From positions 868,001 through 932,000 of the forward strand of contig CAXXUY010000011.1 of NCBI GenBank assembly GCA_963664715.2: a stretch of DNA of 64,000 nt, read 5' to 3'. Source of the stretch: JAPOXR01 sp963664715. Lineage in GTDB: Bacteria; Pseudomonadota; Alphaproteobacteria; Rhodobacterales; Rhodobacteraceae. Below the pieces are notes generated by a model, which worked only from the letters and a program-made list of their open reading frames with translations, was not told the DNA's origin and made no database searches. Each line of letters opens with the position of its first letter. The stretch's first letter is position 1. Below, piece by piece: positions 26,221 through 35,193 of this stretch. Both the position numbers and the translations under genes were made by a program.

Positions 26221-27902
26221 GCGAGGCACAAAACACGGTTCCCAAGGGAGCAGCTGCCCTGGCCAAGGGATTGACGATTCTCAACATTGTTGCCGATGCC
26301 GAGGAACCTCTACGATTTGCCGAACTGCTGCGGCGATCAGAACTTCCAAAGCCGACCTTTGTTCGGATTCTGAGGACGCTCGTTGCATTTGAACTCGTTT
26401 CCCAGGATGGAAGCAGCGGTACCTACTCTCTTGGGCACAGATTCCTTGAGATGTCGCACCATGTCTGGAACCGGTTCGATCTGCGCATCGCCGCAGCGCC
26501 GGAACTGCAACGGCTGTCCAGGGAACTGGGTGAGACTGTAGCCCTGTGCAAGCTTGATAACGACCAGGCTGTTTACCTGGACGAAAGGTCCGGTGACGGG
26601 TTGAACGTAAGAGTCGACACCGGAAGGCGAGTGCCTCTGCATTGCACGGCAGCAGGCAAGGCGTTGCTCGCCGCTCTTGATCCTACAGTCGCGCGCGGAC
26701 TGCTCGAAGGGCTGGAGCTTCGTCCGCTGACGCCGAAGACAATTACTGACCTGCAGCATCTTCAATCAGAATTGACACTTACGGTTGCCCGCGGTTACGC
26801 GATTTCGCAGGAGGAACACTTGCCCGGAGTCAACTCGGTCTCTTGCGCCATTACCGGACAGGACGGCAGTGCGATCGGCGCGCTGGTTGCGCTTGGACCG
26901 TCGAACCGGCTCGACCAGGCCAGGATGCACCCGGCTGGGCGGGAACTGATCGCAGCGGCCAGGCGGATAACCGGGCATGCCGGCTCGGTCGCCATTTCAG
27001 CGCAACCCCGCCCGCGCCGATTGAATGCCCGTTCCCCGGGCGTTGAATGTATCTTGCCGTGGGGTGCCCAATTGGGAGAGGCACCGACTTGGCATTCTTG
27101 TGAGCGGCGGCTCTATTGGGTCGACATTCTATGCCCTGCAATCTACCGGCTCGACCTGCAAACGGGAGTTAACGAAGTCTGCGATCCCGGAAAACTCGTC
27201 AGTGCAGTGTTGTTTGGTGGTAATGGAACGAAGCGGGTGGTATCGCAGGACGGGATCGAGGTGCTCGATTTCGACAATTGCCACCTATCGCCTTTTGTCG
27301 ATCCGGAGAACGGTGTCCGGCAGAATCGACTGAACGATGCCAAGGTCGACCCCGGCGGCTCGATCTGGGTTGGCTCAATGAGGCTTGATGCCAGCAAGCC
27401 CAGCGGTGGGCTCTACCGCGTTGATCCCGACGGCCGTATCGAGCGCAAGGACAGTGGCATTACAGTGGCCAACGGGCTGGACTGGAGTCCGGATCGCCGC
27501 ACATTCTATTTTGTCGATACGATACCAGGCTGCATCTATGCGTACGACTTTGAACCGGAAACAGGCAGGCTGTCCAACAAGCGCAGGTTTGCCGTCATAC
27601 GGGAAGAGGAAGGGCGTCCTGACGGGCTGTGCGTCGATGCGGAAGGAGGCGTGTGGTGCGCAATCTGGGACGGGTGGCGTGTCAACCGCTACGCTCCCGA
27701 TGGCAGTCTTGACCAGGTGCTTGATCTGCCGGTCCCCCGTCCAACCAGCGTTGCATTCGGCGGGTCCGGACTGGAAACACTTTTCATAACAAGTGCGCGT
27801 ACGCGCCTTCCTGCCACCACGCTCGCCGAAGCACCGCTTTCCGGCGGCATCTTTTCCTGTACGCCCGGCCGCAAGGGTCTGCCGGCCGGCAGATTCCGTT
27901 AG
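26196..27902 (+). CDS. IclR regulator fused to SMP-30/gluconolactonase domain
   Basis: A 568-residue two-part protein. Residues about 15-80 are an IclR winged helix (ALAKGLTILNIV, then FAELLRRSELPKPTFVRIL), followed by the IclR effector domain to about 255 (GETVALCKLD, GRRVPLHCTAAGKALLA, GVNSVSCAI). After a linker, residues about 280-560 form a six-bladed SMP-30/LRE lactonase: metal ligands in GEAPTW, NRLNDAKVD, ANGLDWSPD and GRPDGLCVD. One polypeptide would thus bind DNA and hydrolyse a sugar lactone. The frame is continuous, without a stop or shift between the parts. ATG at 26196 is preferred; a GTG at 26157 adds 13 residues. Confidence 0.88.
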   Translation: MEGKVDGIGEAQNTVPKGAAALAKGLTILNIVADAEEPLRFAELLRRSELPKPTFVRILRTLVAFELVSQDGSSGTYSLGHRFLEMSHHVWNRFDLRIAAAPELQRLSRELGETVALCKLDNDQAVYLDERSGDGLNVRVDTGRRVPLHCTAAGKALLAALDPTVARGLLEGLELRPLTPKTITDLQHLQSELTLTVARGYAISQEEHLPGVNSVSCAITGQDGSAIGALVALGPSNRLDQARMHPAGRELIAAARRITGHAGSVAISAQPRPRRLNARSPGVECILPWGAQLGEAPTWHSCERRLYWVDILCPAIYRLDLQTGVNEVCDPGKLVSAVLFGGNGTKRVVSQDGIEVLDFDNCHLSPFVDPENGVRQNRLNDAKVDPGGSIWVGSMRLDASKPSGGLYRVDPDGRIERKDSGITVANGLDWSPDRRTFYFVDTIPGCIYAYDFEPETGRLSNKRRFAVIREEEGRPDGLCVDAEGGVWCAIWDGWRVNRYAPDGSLDQVLDLPVPRPTSVAFGGSGLETLFITSARTRLPATTLAEAPLSGGIFSCTPGRKGLPAGRFR

Positions 27903-27912
27903 TTGTGTACTG

Positions 27913-28683
27913 ATGCAACATTTTCTGCAGACAATCTTCGGACTTGACGGCAAGTCAGCACTTGTTACGGGCTCCAGCCGCGGAATTGGCGCCGCGATTG
28001 CGCGTGGCCTGAGCGGTGCAGGAGCAGATGTGGTTGTTCACGGGCAAACTGCTCAGTCCACCGTCGAGGTGGAAGCGCAGATTCTGAACACTGGTGGTCG
28101 AGCGTGGTCGCTCGCAAGGAACCTCGCCGAACGGAACGCAGGAACGAAGCTGATTGAAGAGGCAGAACGACTGACCGGTGGGATCGACATTCTCGTGATC
28201 AACGCATCCGCGCAAATCAATGCAACTCTCGAGAGGCTGGATCAGGATGATCTTGCCTTCCAGCTTGATGTAAACCTGCGGTCCACGGTTGACCTGCTTC
28301 AAGCCTGCCTTCCGAGAATGGCGGAACGGGGTTGGGGACGCATAGTCAGTATTGGATCAGTCAACCAGTTGCGCCCGAAAGACATCGTAACCGGGTATGC
28401 TGCAACCAAAGCGGCACAGCACAACATAATCCAGAGCCAGGCCCGGGAATTCGCGCGGAAGGGAGTTCTGATGAATACACTGGCTCCCGGACTCGTCAGA
28501 ACGGACAGGAATCGCGACCGACGGGAATCCGATCCGGAAGGATGGCAAAGATACGTGGGCAGTGTGAACTGGATGGGCCGTGAGGGGCAACCGGAGGAAC
28601 TGGTCGGTGCGGCCATATTCCTTTCCTCGGACGCCTGCAGTTTCATGACGGGAGAGACCGTATTTGTCACTGGAGGGGTTTGA
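27913..28683 (+). CDS. Short-chain dehydrogenase/reductase
   Basis: A 256-residue classical SDR. Cofactor motif GSSRGIG near residue 20, Ser in IGSVNQ, catalytic YAATK, and a C-terminal FVTGGV. This subfamily includes sugar-acid 5-keto reductases and gluconate 5-dehydrogenase-like enzymes. Last gene of the catabolic operon. The frame extends upstream to 27793, but the ATG at 27913 (MQHFLQTIFGLDGKSALV) sits ten bases after the preceding stop and matches the family. Confidence 0.87.
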   Translation: MQHFLQTIFGLDGKSALVTGSSRGIGAAIARGLSGAGADVVVHGQTAQSTVEVEAQILNTGGRAWSLARNLAERNAGTKLIEEAERLTGGIDILVINASAQINATLERLDQDDLAFQLDVNLRSTVDLLQACLPRMAERGWGRIVSIGSVNQLRPKDIVTGYAATKAAQHNIIQSQAREFARKGVLMNTLAPGLVRTDRNRDRRESDPEGWQRYVGSVNWMGREGQPEELVGAAIFLSSDACSFMTGETVFVTGGV

Positions 28684-29044
28684 GTTGGTTTTGAGAAGAG
28701 TTGCCGCGTCCGGAACAGCCAATCAGATTGCACGGGCGTCAGGAGGGTTCAGTCCATGACCGGCCGGCATGTAGATGGATTGGAAGCGGGCGGATGCGCA
28801 GTAATTCTTCAGGAACATGCCCTGTCCCGGTCAGGTATTGCCGTTTCCTCCGTTCCGATTTGGAACCGCGATTCACGACAGCCTTGGCAGTTGCAATCAA
28901 AGCACCAATCTCGTCATTCGCCTGGAAAGGGAACTGTTGCGCTTTGTCCTGTGCCGGTGTGGCCAGACCCCCTGCATGCGGACCTCCCCTGCCCATCGTC
29001 TTTTGTCGCACTCGCTGGATTGCCCCCGGTTGCCGAGGTGCAGC
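28684..29044. other. Intergenic region before mutM
   Basis: 361 bases with no gene I can recognise. Right edge of the block that separates ubiE from mutM. No repeat, integrase or tRNA is visible here that would mark an integration end. Confidence 0.5.
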
Positions 29045-29902
29045 TTGCCTGAACTGCCTGAAGTTGAGACCGTCAGGAGGGGACTGGAACGGGTGATGCG
29101 GGACAGGATCATCAGCCAGGTCGAGGTCAGGGTTCCCGGCCTGAGATGGCCATTTCCCGAACATATGAAGGAGAAGCTGACCGGCGTCCGGGTTGAGAGC
29201 ATTGACAGGCTCGGAAAGTACCTGCTGTTGGGACTTTCTTCGAAATACACGCTGATCGCACATCTCGGGATGTCAGGACGTTTTACCGTGTTTGCCGATT
29301 GTCCTGAAGATTGTGACAGGTTGAGCGGAGAGCCAGGTAGCGAGAAACATGATCATGTGGTGTTCCTGATGAGCGACGGTTCAGGGATCGTCTACAATGA
29401 TCCGCGTCGTTTCGGTATGATGGACCTTGTGGACACGACCGGTGTGCGCATGCACCGCTTGCTTGTTGGATTGGGCCCCGAACCGCTTGGCAATTCTTTC
29501 AGCGCACCGGTTCTGCGCAAGCGCCTCATGGAAAGGTCGACACCGATCAAGATGGCATTGCTTGATCAAAGGGTCGTGGCAGGTCTGGGAAACATCTATG
29601 TGTGTGAAGCGCTTTGGGATGCCGGCATCTCACCGTGCCGCCCTGCGAGAGCGGTCGTATCCGACAGGAATTCGTTACTGGTTGAGAGCATTCGCAAGGT
29701 CCTGCGGGACGCCATTGATGCAGGTGGATCGACACTCAGGGATCACCGGGGCGTTGACGGCGAACTGGGTTATTTCCAGCATCAATTCAGTGTTTATGGA
29801 AAGGAAGGACAGTCATGTCCAAGGAATGGATGCGATGGAACCATCTCCCGTATTGTTCAATCCGGCCGGTCAACGTTTCATTGTGAATACTGCCAGAAGT
29901 GA
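29045..29902 (+). CDS. mutM: Formamidopyrimidine-DNA glycosylase (MutM/Fpg)
   Basis: A 285-residue bifunctional glycosylase/AP lyase that removes 8-oxoguanine and ring-opened purines. The catalytic residue is the N-terminal proline after Met removal, so the protein must start with (M)PELPEVETV; that places initiation at the TTG at 29045, preceded by GAGGTG. Other motifs: KYLLLGL, AHLGMSGRF, a helix-two-turn-helix region (LLDQRVVAGLGNIYVCE) and the C-terminal zinc finger with CPRNGC and CEYC. The frame is open upstream but those residues would abolish activity. Confidence 0.96.
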   Translation: MPELPEVETVRRGLERVMRDRIISQVEVRVPGLRWPFPEHMKEKLTGVRVESIDRLGKYLLLGLSSKYTLIAHLGMSGRFTVFADCPEDCDRLSGEPGSEKHDHVVFLMSDGSGIVYNDPRRFGMMDLVDTTGVRMHRLLVGLGPEPLGNSFSAPVLRKRLMERSTPIKMALLDQRVVAGLGNIYVCEALWDAGISPCRPARAVVSDRNSLLVESIRKVLRDAIDAGGSTLRDHRGVDGELGYFQHQFSVYGKEGQSCPRNGCDGTISRIVQSGRSTFHCEYCQK

Positions 29903-30206
29903 ATGGTATGCGGTTTAGGCATAAGACGGAACCGATCACTCAATAGCCCGTTTCCTGCCAATGACTTGACCTTGTTGATAACATTGCGGGAGGTGCAGTG
30001 TCGCGTTTTAGCGCAGTGGACAAGCAATCCAGAAAATGGCAACATTCGCCCGCTGCCTCTTTGGATGACAATTCAGACGAAGAGTTCGCTCTGGTGTTGC
30101 AGAGTTCCGACAAATGCCCGGCCGGGGGAATTGCCTCCCGGGCAAGCGTTGTACACACTTGCTGGTTGGGTAGTCGGCAACCTGCGTAACAAATGGAGTC
30201 GCCAAG
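29903..30206. other. Intergenic region mutM / enoyl-CoA hydratase
   Basis: 304 bases without a plausible gene on either strand. The long antisense frame here continues across the enoyl-CoA hydratase gene and is a shadow. Confidence 0.5.
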
Positions 30207-30983
30207 ATGGCGTTTGAGAACATCGTCGTGGACGTTGAGGACCATGTAGGGCTGATTCGCCTGGATCGCCCGAATAAACTGAACGCACTGAACGAAGGCC
30301 TCCGTACCGAGTTGGTCACCGCATTGGGACGCTATGACGCGGACGACAATGTAAGGTGCATCGTGGTAACAGGTTCGAACAAGGTCTTTTCGGCCGGCGC
30401 CGACATAACCGAGATGGAAGGCAAGAACTTCGTCTCCATGTTCACCGGCGACAGTTTCACGAGGGAAGCACAGGCTTTCAGGAGTCTGCGAAAACCGGCT
30501 ATAGCCGCTGTTGCCGGTCCGGCGTTCGGAGGAGGCTGTGAACTGGCAATGATGTGCGACATCATCATTGCTGCCGATAATGCGGTATTTGGACAGCCCG
30601 AGATCAATATTGGCGTCATGGCCGGTCTTGGTGGTACCCAGCGCCTCACCAGGGCAGTCGGGAAGTCCAAATCCATGGAGATGCATCTGACCGGCCGCAG
30701 GATGGAGGCGGAGGAAGCCGAGCGCTCCGGGCTGGTGTCGCGGGTCGTCCCGGTCGGCGAACTGATGGATGAAGCTCTTGGGCTTGCGGGCAGGATTGCC
30801 GAACAGCCGCCCCTGGCTGTCATAGCGGTCAAGGAAGCCATCAACCGCGCGGAGGAGACTTCCTTGAGCGAAGGTCTCCTGTTCGAACGCCGACTGTTTC
30901 ATGCCCTGTTTGCGACCGCGGACAAGGATGAAGGCATGCAGGCTTTTGTCGCCAAGCGCAGTCCGAAATTCAGGGGCAGGTAG
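30207..30983 (+). CDS. Enoyl-CoA hydratase/isomerase family protein
   Basis: A 258-residue crotonase-fold enzyme, probably beta-oxidation enoyl-CoA hydratase. The oxyanion-hole segment SAGADITEM, GGGCELAMMCD with the first catalytic Glu, and FGQPEINIGVMAG with the second catalytic Glu are all present. Its place between mutM and rpsT is a common alphaproteobacterial arrangement. ATG at 30207. Confidence 0.93.
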   Translation: MAFENIVVDVEDHVGLIRLDRPNKLNALNEGLRTELVTALGRYDADDNVRCIVVTGSNKVFSAGADITEMEGKNFVSMFTGDSFTREAQAFRSLRKPAIAAVAGPAFGGGCELAMMCDIIIAADNAVFGQPEINIGVMAGLGGTQRLTRAVGKSKSMEMHLTGRRMEAEEAERSGLVSRVVPVGELMDEALGLAGRIAEQPPLAVIAVKEAINRAEETSLSEGLLFERRLFHALFATADKDEGMQAFVAKRSPKFRGR

Positions 30984-31081
30984 CGGTCGCAAGTAAAGTT
31001 GCCCCGAGTCATTGACTTGGCGCTCTACAAGGAATAGAGGCCCGGGTCTGTTTTTCTGACAAGACGGATCGGAATACACAC

Positions 31082-31348
31082 ATGGCAAACTCGCCACAGT
31101 CAAAGAAGCGCGCCCGGCAGCGAATTCGCCGGACGATGATCAACAGGGCGCGCATGTCACGAATTCGCACCTTCATCCGCAGCGTCGAGGATGCGATCGC
31201 TGGTGGCGACGGTGCAGTCGCGGCCGAAGCACTGCGTCGGGCCCAGCCTGAAATCATGCGCGGAGTCACCAAGGGCGTACTGCACAGAAACACGGCAAGC
31301 AGGAAGATCTCAAGACTGTCAAAGCAGATCAAGCTGACAAGCGCCTGA
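31082..31348 (+). CDS. rpsT: 30S ribosomal protein S20
   Basis: An 88-residue, Lys/Arg-rich S20 (MANSPQSKKRARQ, with NRARMSRIRTFIRSVE and GVLHRNTASRKISRL). Binds 16S rRNA early in small-subunit assembly. In many alphaproteobacteria rpsT is immediately upstream of dnaA; here about 18 kb of accessory DNA lies between. Confidence 0.97.
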   Translation: MANSPQSKKRARQRIRRTMINRARMSRIRTFIRSVEDAIAGGDGAVAAEALRRAQPEIMRGVTKGVLHRNTASRKISRLSKQIKLTSA

Positions 31349-31526
31349 CGCTGGTTCTGTTGATGGCACCGGGGCCGCAACTGGTTGCCTGTTAACGTCC
31401 CAGCTGGCAGGTCCACGTCTGGGCTGTAGTCTGGGTGTTGGTTATCGCGTGAGATTCAGGCTTGGTACAAGTTCCTGAACCGGGCCGTATTTGCAGAGAA
31501 ACCGACCGAAATTCTGGATAGTTCTC

Positions 31527-31553
31527 AAGCCGCCCGAAAGGGCGGCTTTCTGT
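31527..31553 (+). terminator. Rho-independent terminator after rpsT
   Basis: A perfect nine-pair stem AAGCCGCCC/GGGCGGCTT closed by a GAAA tetraloop (31527-31548), followed by a T-rich run (TTCTGTTGCTT). It lies about 180 bases after rpsT and marks the end of the mutM-echA-rpsT core run. Confidence 0.85.
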
Positions 31554-31866
31554 TGCTTTCTGGTGTTTACATGCCTCAGCGAAGAGATTTCGTGTAGATT
31601 GCCGGTATCGAACAACGTCGCACCATCGACGGGTTTGAGGAATGCGGTTTGAAGTCGCTCGGAGGAAAGGACTCGGTTGTTCCTTGATCGTCTCCGGAGA
31701 CACCGAAATCAATGATATCGAAGAATTAATTCGCCTCGATTCAAGTATACGCCATATCGTGAGACAAACGTTGTTGCGCGAACTGTTCGAGGTCGGTGCA
31801 ATTGAATTGTCCTTCCTGACAGGTCAATCCTGCAGGTGTTGCGGCGTTACGATCCACCGGTCAGTT

Positions 31867-31957
31867 GTTGATTTCGCACCGGCTCGGCCGAATCGCGATG
31901 CAGTATTGACCAACGGGATGCCAGTTGTTCCAGGCAGTTGGATGAAAGAGTCGGTGA
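31867..31957. repeat. Diverged repeat, copy 1
   Basis: About 90 bases starting GTTGATTTCGCACCGG that match 45460-45549 at roughly three quarters identity in the same orientation. Many differences are substitutions at spaced positions, as in decayed protein-coding sequence. The parent element is not identified. Confidence 0.6.
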
Positions 31958-32128
31958 AACACGTCCGTATCTGCAGCGAACTGCCGAGATGGGTGCATTG
32001 TTGCGGTCGCGAAGGAAGACTTGCTGTTGCCGCCCGTCTCGCGGCTTCTCCCCCGCATTCTTCGCAATCGGATTCCCGAATAGGTTATCCGGGCCGTCAC
32101 TGCGGCCCGGATTAGCGTGAGCAGAATG

Positions 32129-34321
32129 CTATCCCTGCATGGCGGCCATCACCCGGTCGGGTGTCAGAGGCAATTGCCTGACCCTGGCGCCGACGGCATC
32201 AAACACCGCGTTGGCAACTGCCGCACCGGTCGGGCACTGCGACGTTTCGCCGGTCCCCAGATACCGCTCTCCCTTGCGATCTATGAGCGCCACTTCGACA
32301 GGAGGAACCTCATTGAAGGTCAGTATCGGATAACTTGCCCAGTCGTCAGACAGGATGCCGGTGTTGTCGAACTTGACCTCTTCCTTCAGGGTCCAGCTGA
32401 TTGCCTGGATGACGCCGCCTTCTACTTGGTTGGAGATGTTGTCCGGAGCCACCATGTGCCCGCTGTCATTGGCGGTGGCAGCGCGGACGACACGGATCCG
32501 GCCATTTCGGGGAACAACCTGCACTTCCAGCGCAACCGCAGTGTAGGCCTCCAGGTTCTTGTAGCGCGAAAACGCTATGCCACGGCCGCGGTTGCGGCCG
32601 CCCTCGAAGCTGTCCCAACCAAATAACTCGGCCGTCTTGACCAGGACGTCGCGGGCCCGGGGATCCTCGAGATACCGCAAGCGGAACTCCAGCGGGTCAG
32701 CACCCGCCTCATGCGCAAGTTCGTCGATGAAGGACTCGATAGCGAAGACATTCGCATATGCGCCAAGGCCCCGATGAGCCGACACCCTGCATGGCATGTC
32801 AGTGACGAAATGAGTCGCCACCCGAGTGCTCGGGAACTCATAGTACGGGATTCCGTTGCGGGCCGACGCGTAGTTGGGCGGACCGCCGTCGCGACGCGTC
32901 TCCATGATGAATGGAGGATCCACATACCTTCCGGAAAGCAGTCGCGATGCACTTCCACCCGGACGGGTCGAGTGCGGCGTGGACCAGATTTCCATGTTCC
33001 AGTGCACGACGTCACCGTTCTCGTCGAGACCGCCACTGGTCTTCAGCATCATCGCCGAACCATAAGGTTCCCACTTGTGCTCCTGCTCGCGGGTATACAT
33101 GAGCTTGATAGGCACTCCGGGCATTTCCCGAGCCAGCAGCGCCGCGTCGGCCGCGGCGTCATCAGCAAGGTTATGGCCATAGCAACCCGACCCATGCCCA
33201 TGAATACACTTCACCGAGCCCTCCGGCATTCCCAGCAGTTCCTCGATCGCAGCCGCCGTGGAATATACGCTCTGGCTGTGAGTGTGGATGGTCATGATGC
33301 CATCTTCGCCCAGCGTTGCGATGGCCACTGATGGTCCGATCGAGCCATGCATCTGGTACGGCCGGTAGTAGGTCTGTTCCAGGATCGTGCTGGCGTCACC
33401 CGGCGGAGCAGTATTGACGAGTTCCTTCTCGACGACGTTTTCGGCGTTTTCGAGCCAGTCATAGATCCCTTCGTGACCCGGCAGTACGCTCTGGACATCC
33501 CAGGTTGCCTGTCGCGTGAGAGCGTCGGCAGCCGCCCACGCCTGCTCCTGCGATTCGGCGATCACACCCAGGAAGCTGCCATTGCGGATTGCCTTGCGGA
33601 CGCCCGGCATTGCTCCAGCTGCAGCCAGGTCGGCGTCGACCAGTGAAGCCGCATAGGTTGGTGGTGATCCAACAGCGCCGTAGAGCACGCCTTCGGGACT
33701 CATCTCCGCTATGAAGATTTCCCCGCCGGTCATCTTTGCCGGGATGTCCAGCCGCGGAACCGACTGTCCGATATACTGATGTTCCTCAACCGGAATCAGA
33801 GGCGCCTCGCCGGAAGGCTCGATGTTCAGGTCAAGACCGTCGACCAGTTCTCCGTAGCCGACCGAGCCGGAGGCTCCGGTAATCACGCCGTTTTCGATCA
33901 TAAGCCCGTCGGCAGGTTCACCCAACCGTTCGGCGGCCATGTTCAGCAGGATCTGACGGACTTCCGCGGCGGCCTGTTGGACAGCCGGAAAACACCTTGG
34001 TGCCGAGCCTGAACCGGCGGTCGTGCCCTCGTTGGGTCCCTGCCTCATGTCGCCCGGAATCACGTCAAGGTTGGCTATATCGATCTTGAGCTCGTCAGCT
34101 GCACATTGCGCAGCCGTTGTTACGGTGCCCTGGCCAAGTTCTACCTTTCCAATCATCAGCGTGACCCTGCCATCGGAATGGACCCGAATCCAGGACGCAA
34201 GATTGGGATTGCGCTCAAGGTTGCGCGGCAATTCCGGCCCGTCCTGTGCAAATGCCAAATCAGGCAAGGAGAAACAGACGGTCAGAGCGCCACCCGTTTT
34301 CAAGAGCGTGCGGCGGTTCAT
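32129..34321 (-). CDS. Molybdopterin-binding subunit, isoquinoline 1-oxidoreductase beta type
   Basis: A large xanthine-oxidase-family catalytic subunit, 730 residues from the ATG at 34321. It begins with a twin-arginine signal (MNRRTLLKTGGAL, then FSLPDLAFAQ), so the complex is probably exported folded to the periplasm. Family elements: GKVELGQGT, GSGCYGHN, a C-terminal GTGETSQCPTGAAVANAV containing the catalytic Glu, and RVSAHRGLGAYANVF. Two-subunit enzymes of this kind hydroxylate N-heterocycles or oxidise aldehydes and pass electrons to the membrane. An upstream ATG at 34339 adds six residues. The partner iron-sulfur gene precedes it by a few bases; no MocA/XdhC-type maturation gene is nearby. 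Confidence 0.88.
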   Translation of the reverse strand: MNRRTLLKTGGALTVCFSLPDLAFAQDGPELPRNLERNPNLASWIRVHSDGRVTLMIGKVELGQGTVTTAAQCAADELKIDIANLDVIPGDMRQGPNEGTTAGSGSAPRCFPAVQQAAAEVRQILLNMAAERLGEPADGLMIENGVITGASGSVGYGELVDGLDLNIEPSGEAPLIPVEEHQYIGQSVPRLDIPAKMTGGEIFIAEMSPEGVLYGAVGSPPTYAASLVDADLAAAGAMPGVRKAIRNGSFLGVIAESQEQAWAAADALTRQATWDVQSVLPGHEGIYDWLENAENVVEKELVNTAPPGDASTILEQTYYRPYQMHGSIGPSVAIATLGEDGIMTIHTHSQSVYSTAAAIEELLGMPEGSVKCIHGHGSGCYGHNLADDAAADAALLAREMPGVPIKLMYTREQEHKWEPYGSAMMLKTSGGLDENGDVVHWNMEIWSTPHSTRPGGSASRLLSGRYVDPPFIMETRRDGGPPNYASARNGIPYYEFPSTRVATHFVTDMPCRVSAHRGLGAYANVFAIESFIDELAHEAGADPLEFRLRYLEDPRARDVLVKTAELFGWDSFEGGRNRGRGIAFSRYKNLEAYTAVALEVQVVPRNGRIRVVRAATANDSGHMVAPDNISNQVEGGVIQAISWTLKEEVKFDNTGILSDDWASYPILTFNEVPPVEVALIDRKGERYLGTGETSQCPTGAAVANAVFDAVGARVRQLPLTPDRVMAAMQG

Positions 34322-34342
34322 GTTCAGAATGTCATGCATTGC

Positions 34343-34810
34343 CTAAACCTCCTCTGCTGCACGTAGTACCGCCCGGATTATCCGGTTGTGTGAGCCACAG
34401 CGGCACAAGTTGCCATTCAGGGCGGCACGGACATCTGCCTCCGTCGGAGACGGGTTTATGTCGAGTAGCGCCTGTGCGGCGGTGATTATACCCGACAGGC
34501 AATATCCACATTGTGCCGCCTGTTCTTCAATAAAGGCTCTTTGGAGAGCACTCGGCTGGTCGCCGTCCCTCAGACCTTCCAATGTTGTGACAGATTGTCC
34601 TGCAACAGCACCGGCGCTGGTCTGGCAACTGAAAGCAAGCACGCCATCAAGCAATACGGCGCAAGAGCCGCATTGCGACTTTCCGCAACCGTATTTGACA
34701 CCATTTACACCAAGGTCTTCGGTGAGCACCGAAAGCAAGGAAGCGCCTTCAGGTGCATCGACGGATACATCTGTACCGTTAAGCCTAAAGGAAACCACTT
34801 TTCCCTCCAT
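34343..34810 (-). CDS. (2Fe-2S)-binding subunit, IorA type
   Basis: A 155-residue electron-transfer subunit with two [2Fe-2S] clusters: the plant-type cluster in YGCGKSQCGSCAVLLDG and the C-terminal cluster in QCGYCLSG and NLCRCGSHNRI. It partners the molybdopterin subunit encoded directly downstream. No FAD subunit gene is present, which matches isoquinoline oxidoreductase or nicotinate-dehydrogenase-like systems that use a cytochrome or quinone acceptor. ATG at 34810. Confidence 0.92.
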   Translation of the reverse strand: MEGKVVSFRLNGTDVSVDAPEGASLLSVLTEDLGVNGVKYGCGKSQCGSCAVLLDGVLAFSCQTSAGAVAGQSVTTLEGLRDGDQPSALQRAFIEEQAAQCGYCLSGIITAAQALLDINPSPTEADVRAALNGNLCRCGSHNRIIRAVLRAAEEV

Positions 34811-34959
34811 TAGTAGTGTAAGTAGAGAAAGCGGTTTGGAAGCGACTACCCAGTCAATCCCTAGCCGCTCACTGATCCAGATTGACTTGGTTCAGTTAGG
34901 ATGTCAACAAGAATGTCATCCACGGTTACCCGTCTTGAAACTCCATTCTGGAGGAACGG

Positions 34960-35193
34960 ATGTACAAGCTCTATGCCGCCAGCAGCCAGCCGGGATGGAC
35001 GGGGCAAATCGCTGCCGAGACCTTTCCGACGCTGGCGGAAGCAGAGTCCAAGATGCGTGAGTGGGCACTCTTCGGCGTCGATGCATACTGCAACGAACCT
35101 GACAGGATCTGGATCTCCGACGCAGATGAGCAGCCGTTGAAGTACTGGAGTTGGCGTGCACGGGCACCCTGCAAGGTACAATCTCGAAAGTGA
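34960..35193 (+). CDS. Small hypothetical protein
   Basis: A 77-residue cytosolic-looking protein (MYKLYAASSQPGWTGQIAAE, later EWALFGVDAYCNEPDRIWI). I do not recognise a family. A ribosome binding site (GGAGGA) lies five bases before the ATG and codon use looks normal, so it is probably expressed. It is divergent from the 2Fe-2S gene. Confidence 0.55.
   Translation: MYKLYAASSQPGWTGQIAAETFPTLAEAESKMREWALFGVDAYCNEPDRIWISDADEQPLKYWSWRARAPCKVQSRK

Larger units (their letters stand above)
31349..32128. other. Non-genic stretch between rpsT and the molybdenum oxidoreductase
   Basis: 780 bases. Apart from the rpsT terminator and one copy of a diverged repeat (near 31867-31957), I cannot identify a gene. 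A plus-strand frame from 31642 to 32115 is open for 157 codons but has no recognisable domain, and part of it is the diverged repeat. Confidence 0.5.

Noticed and set aside
29940..31103. Long minus-strand frame (387 codons) across the enoyl-CoA hydratase and rpsT genes
   Set aside because: It is antisense to two well-identified genes and has no family content.
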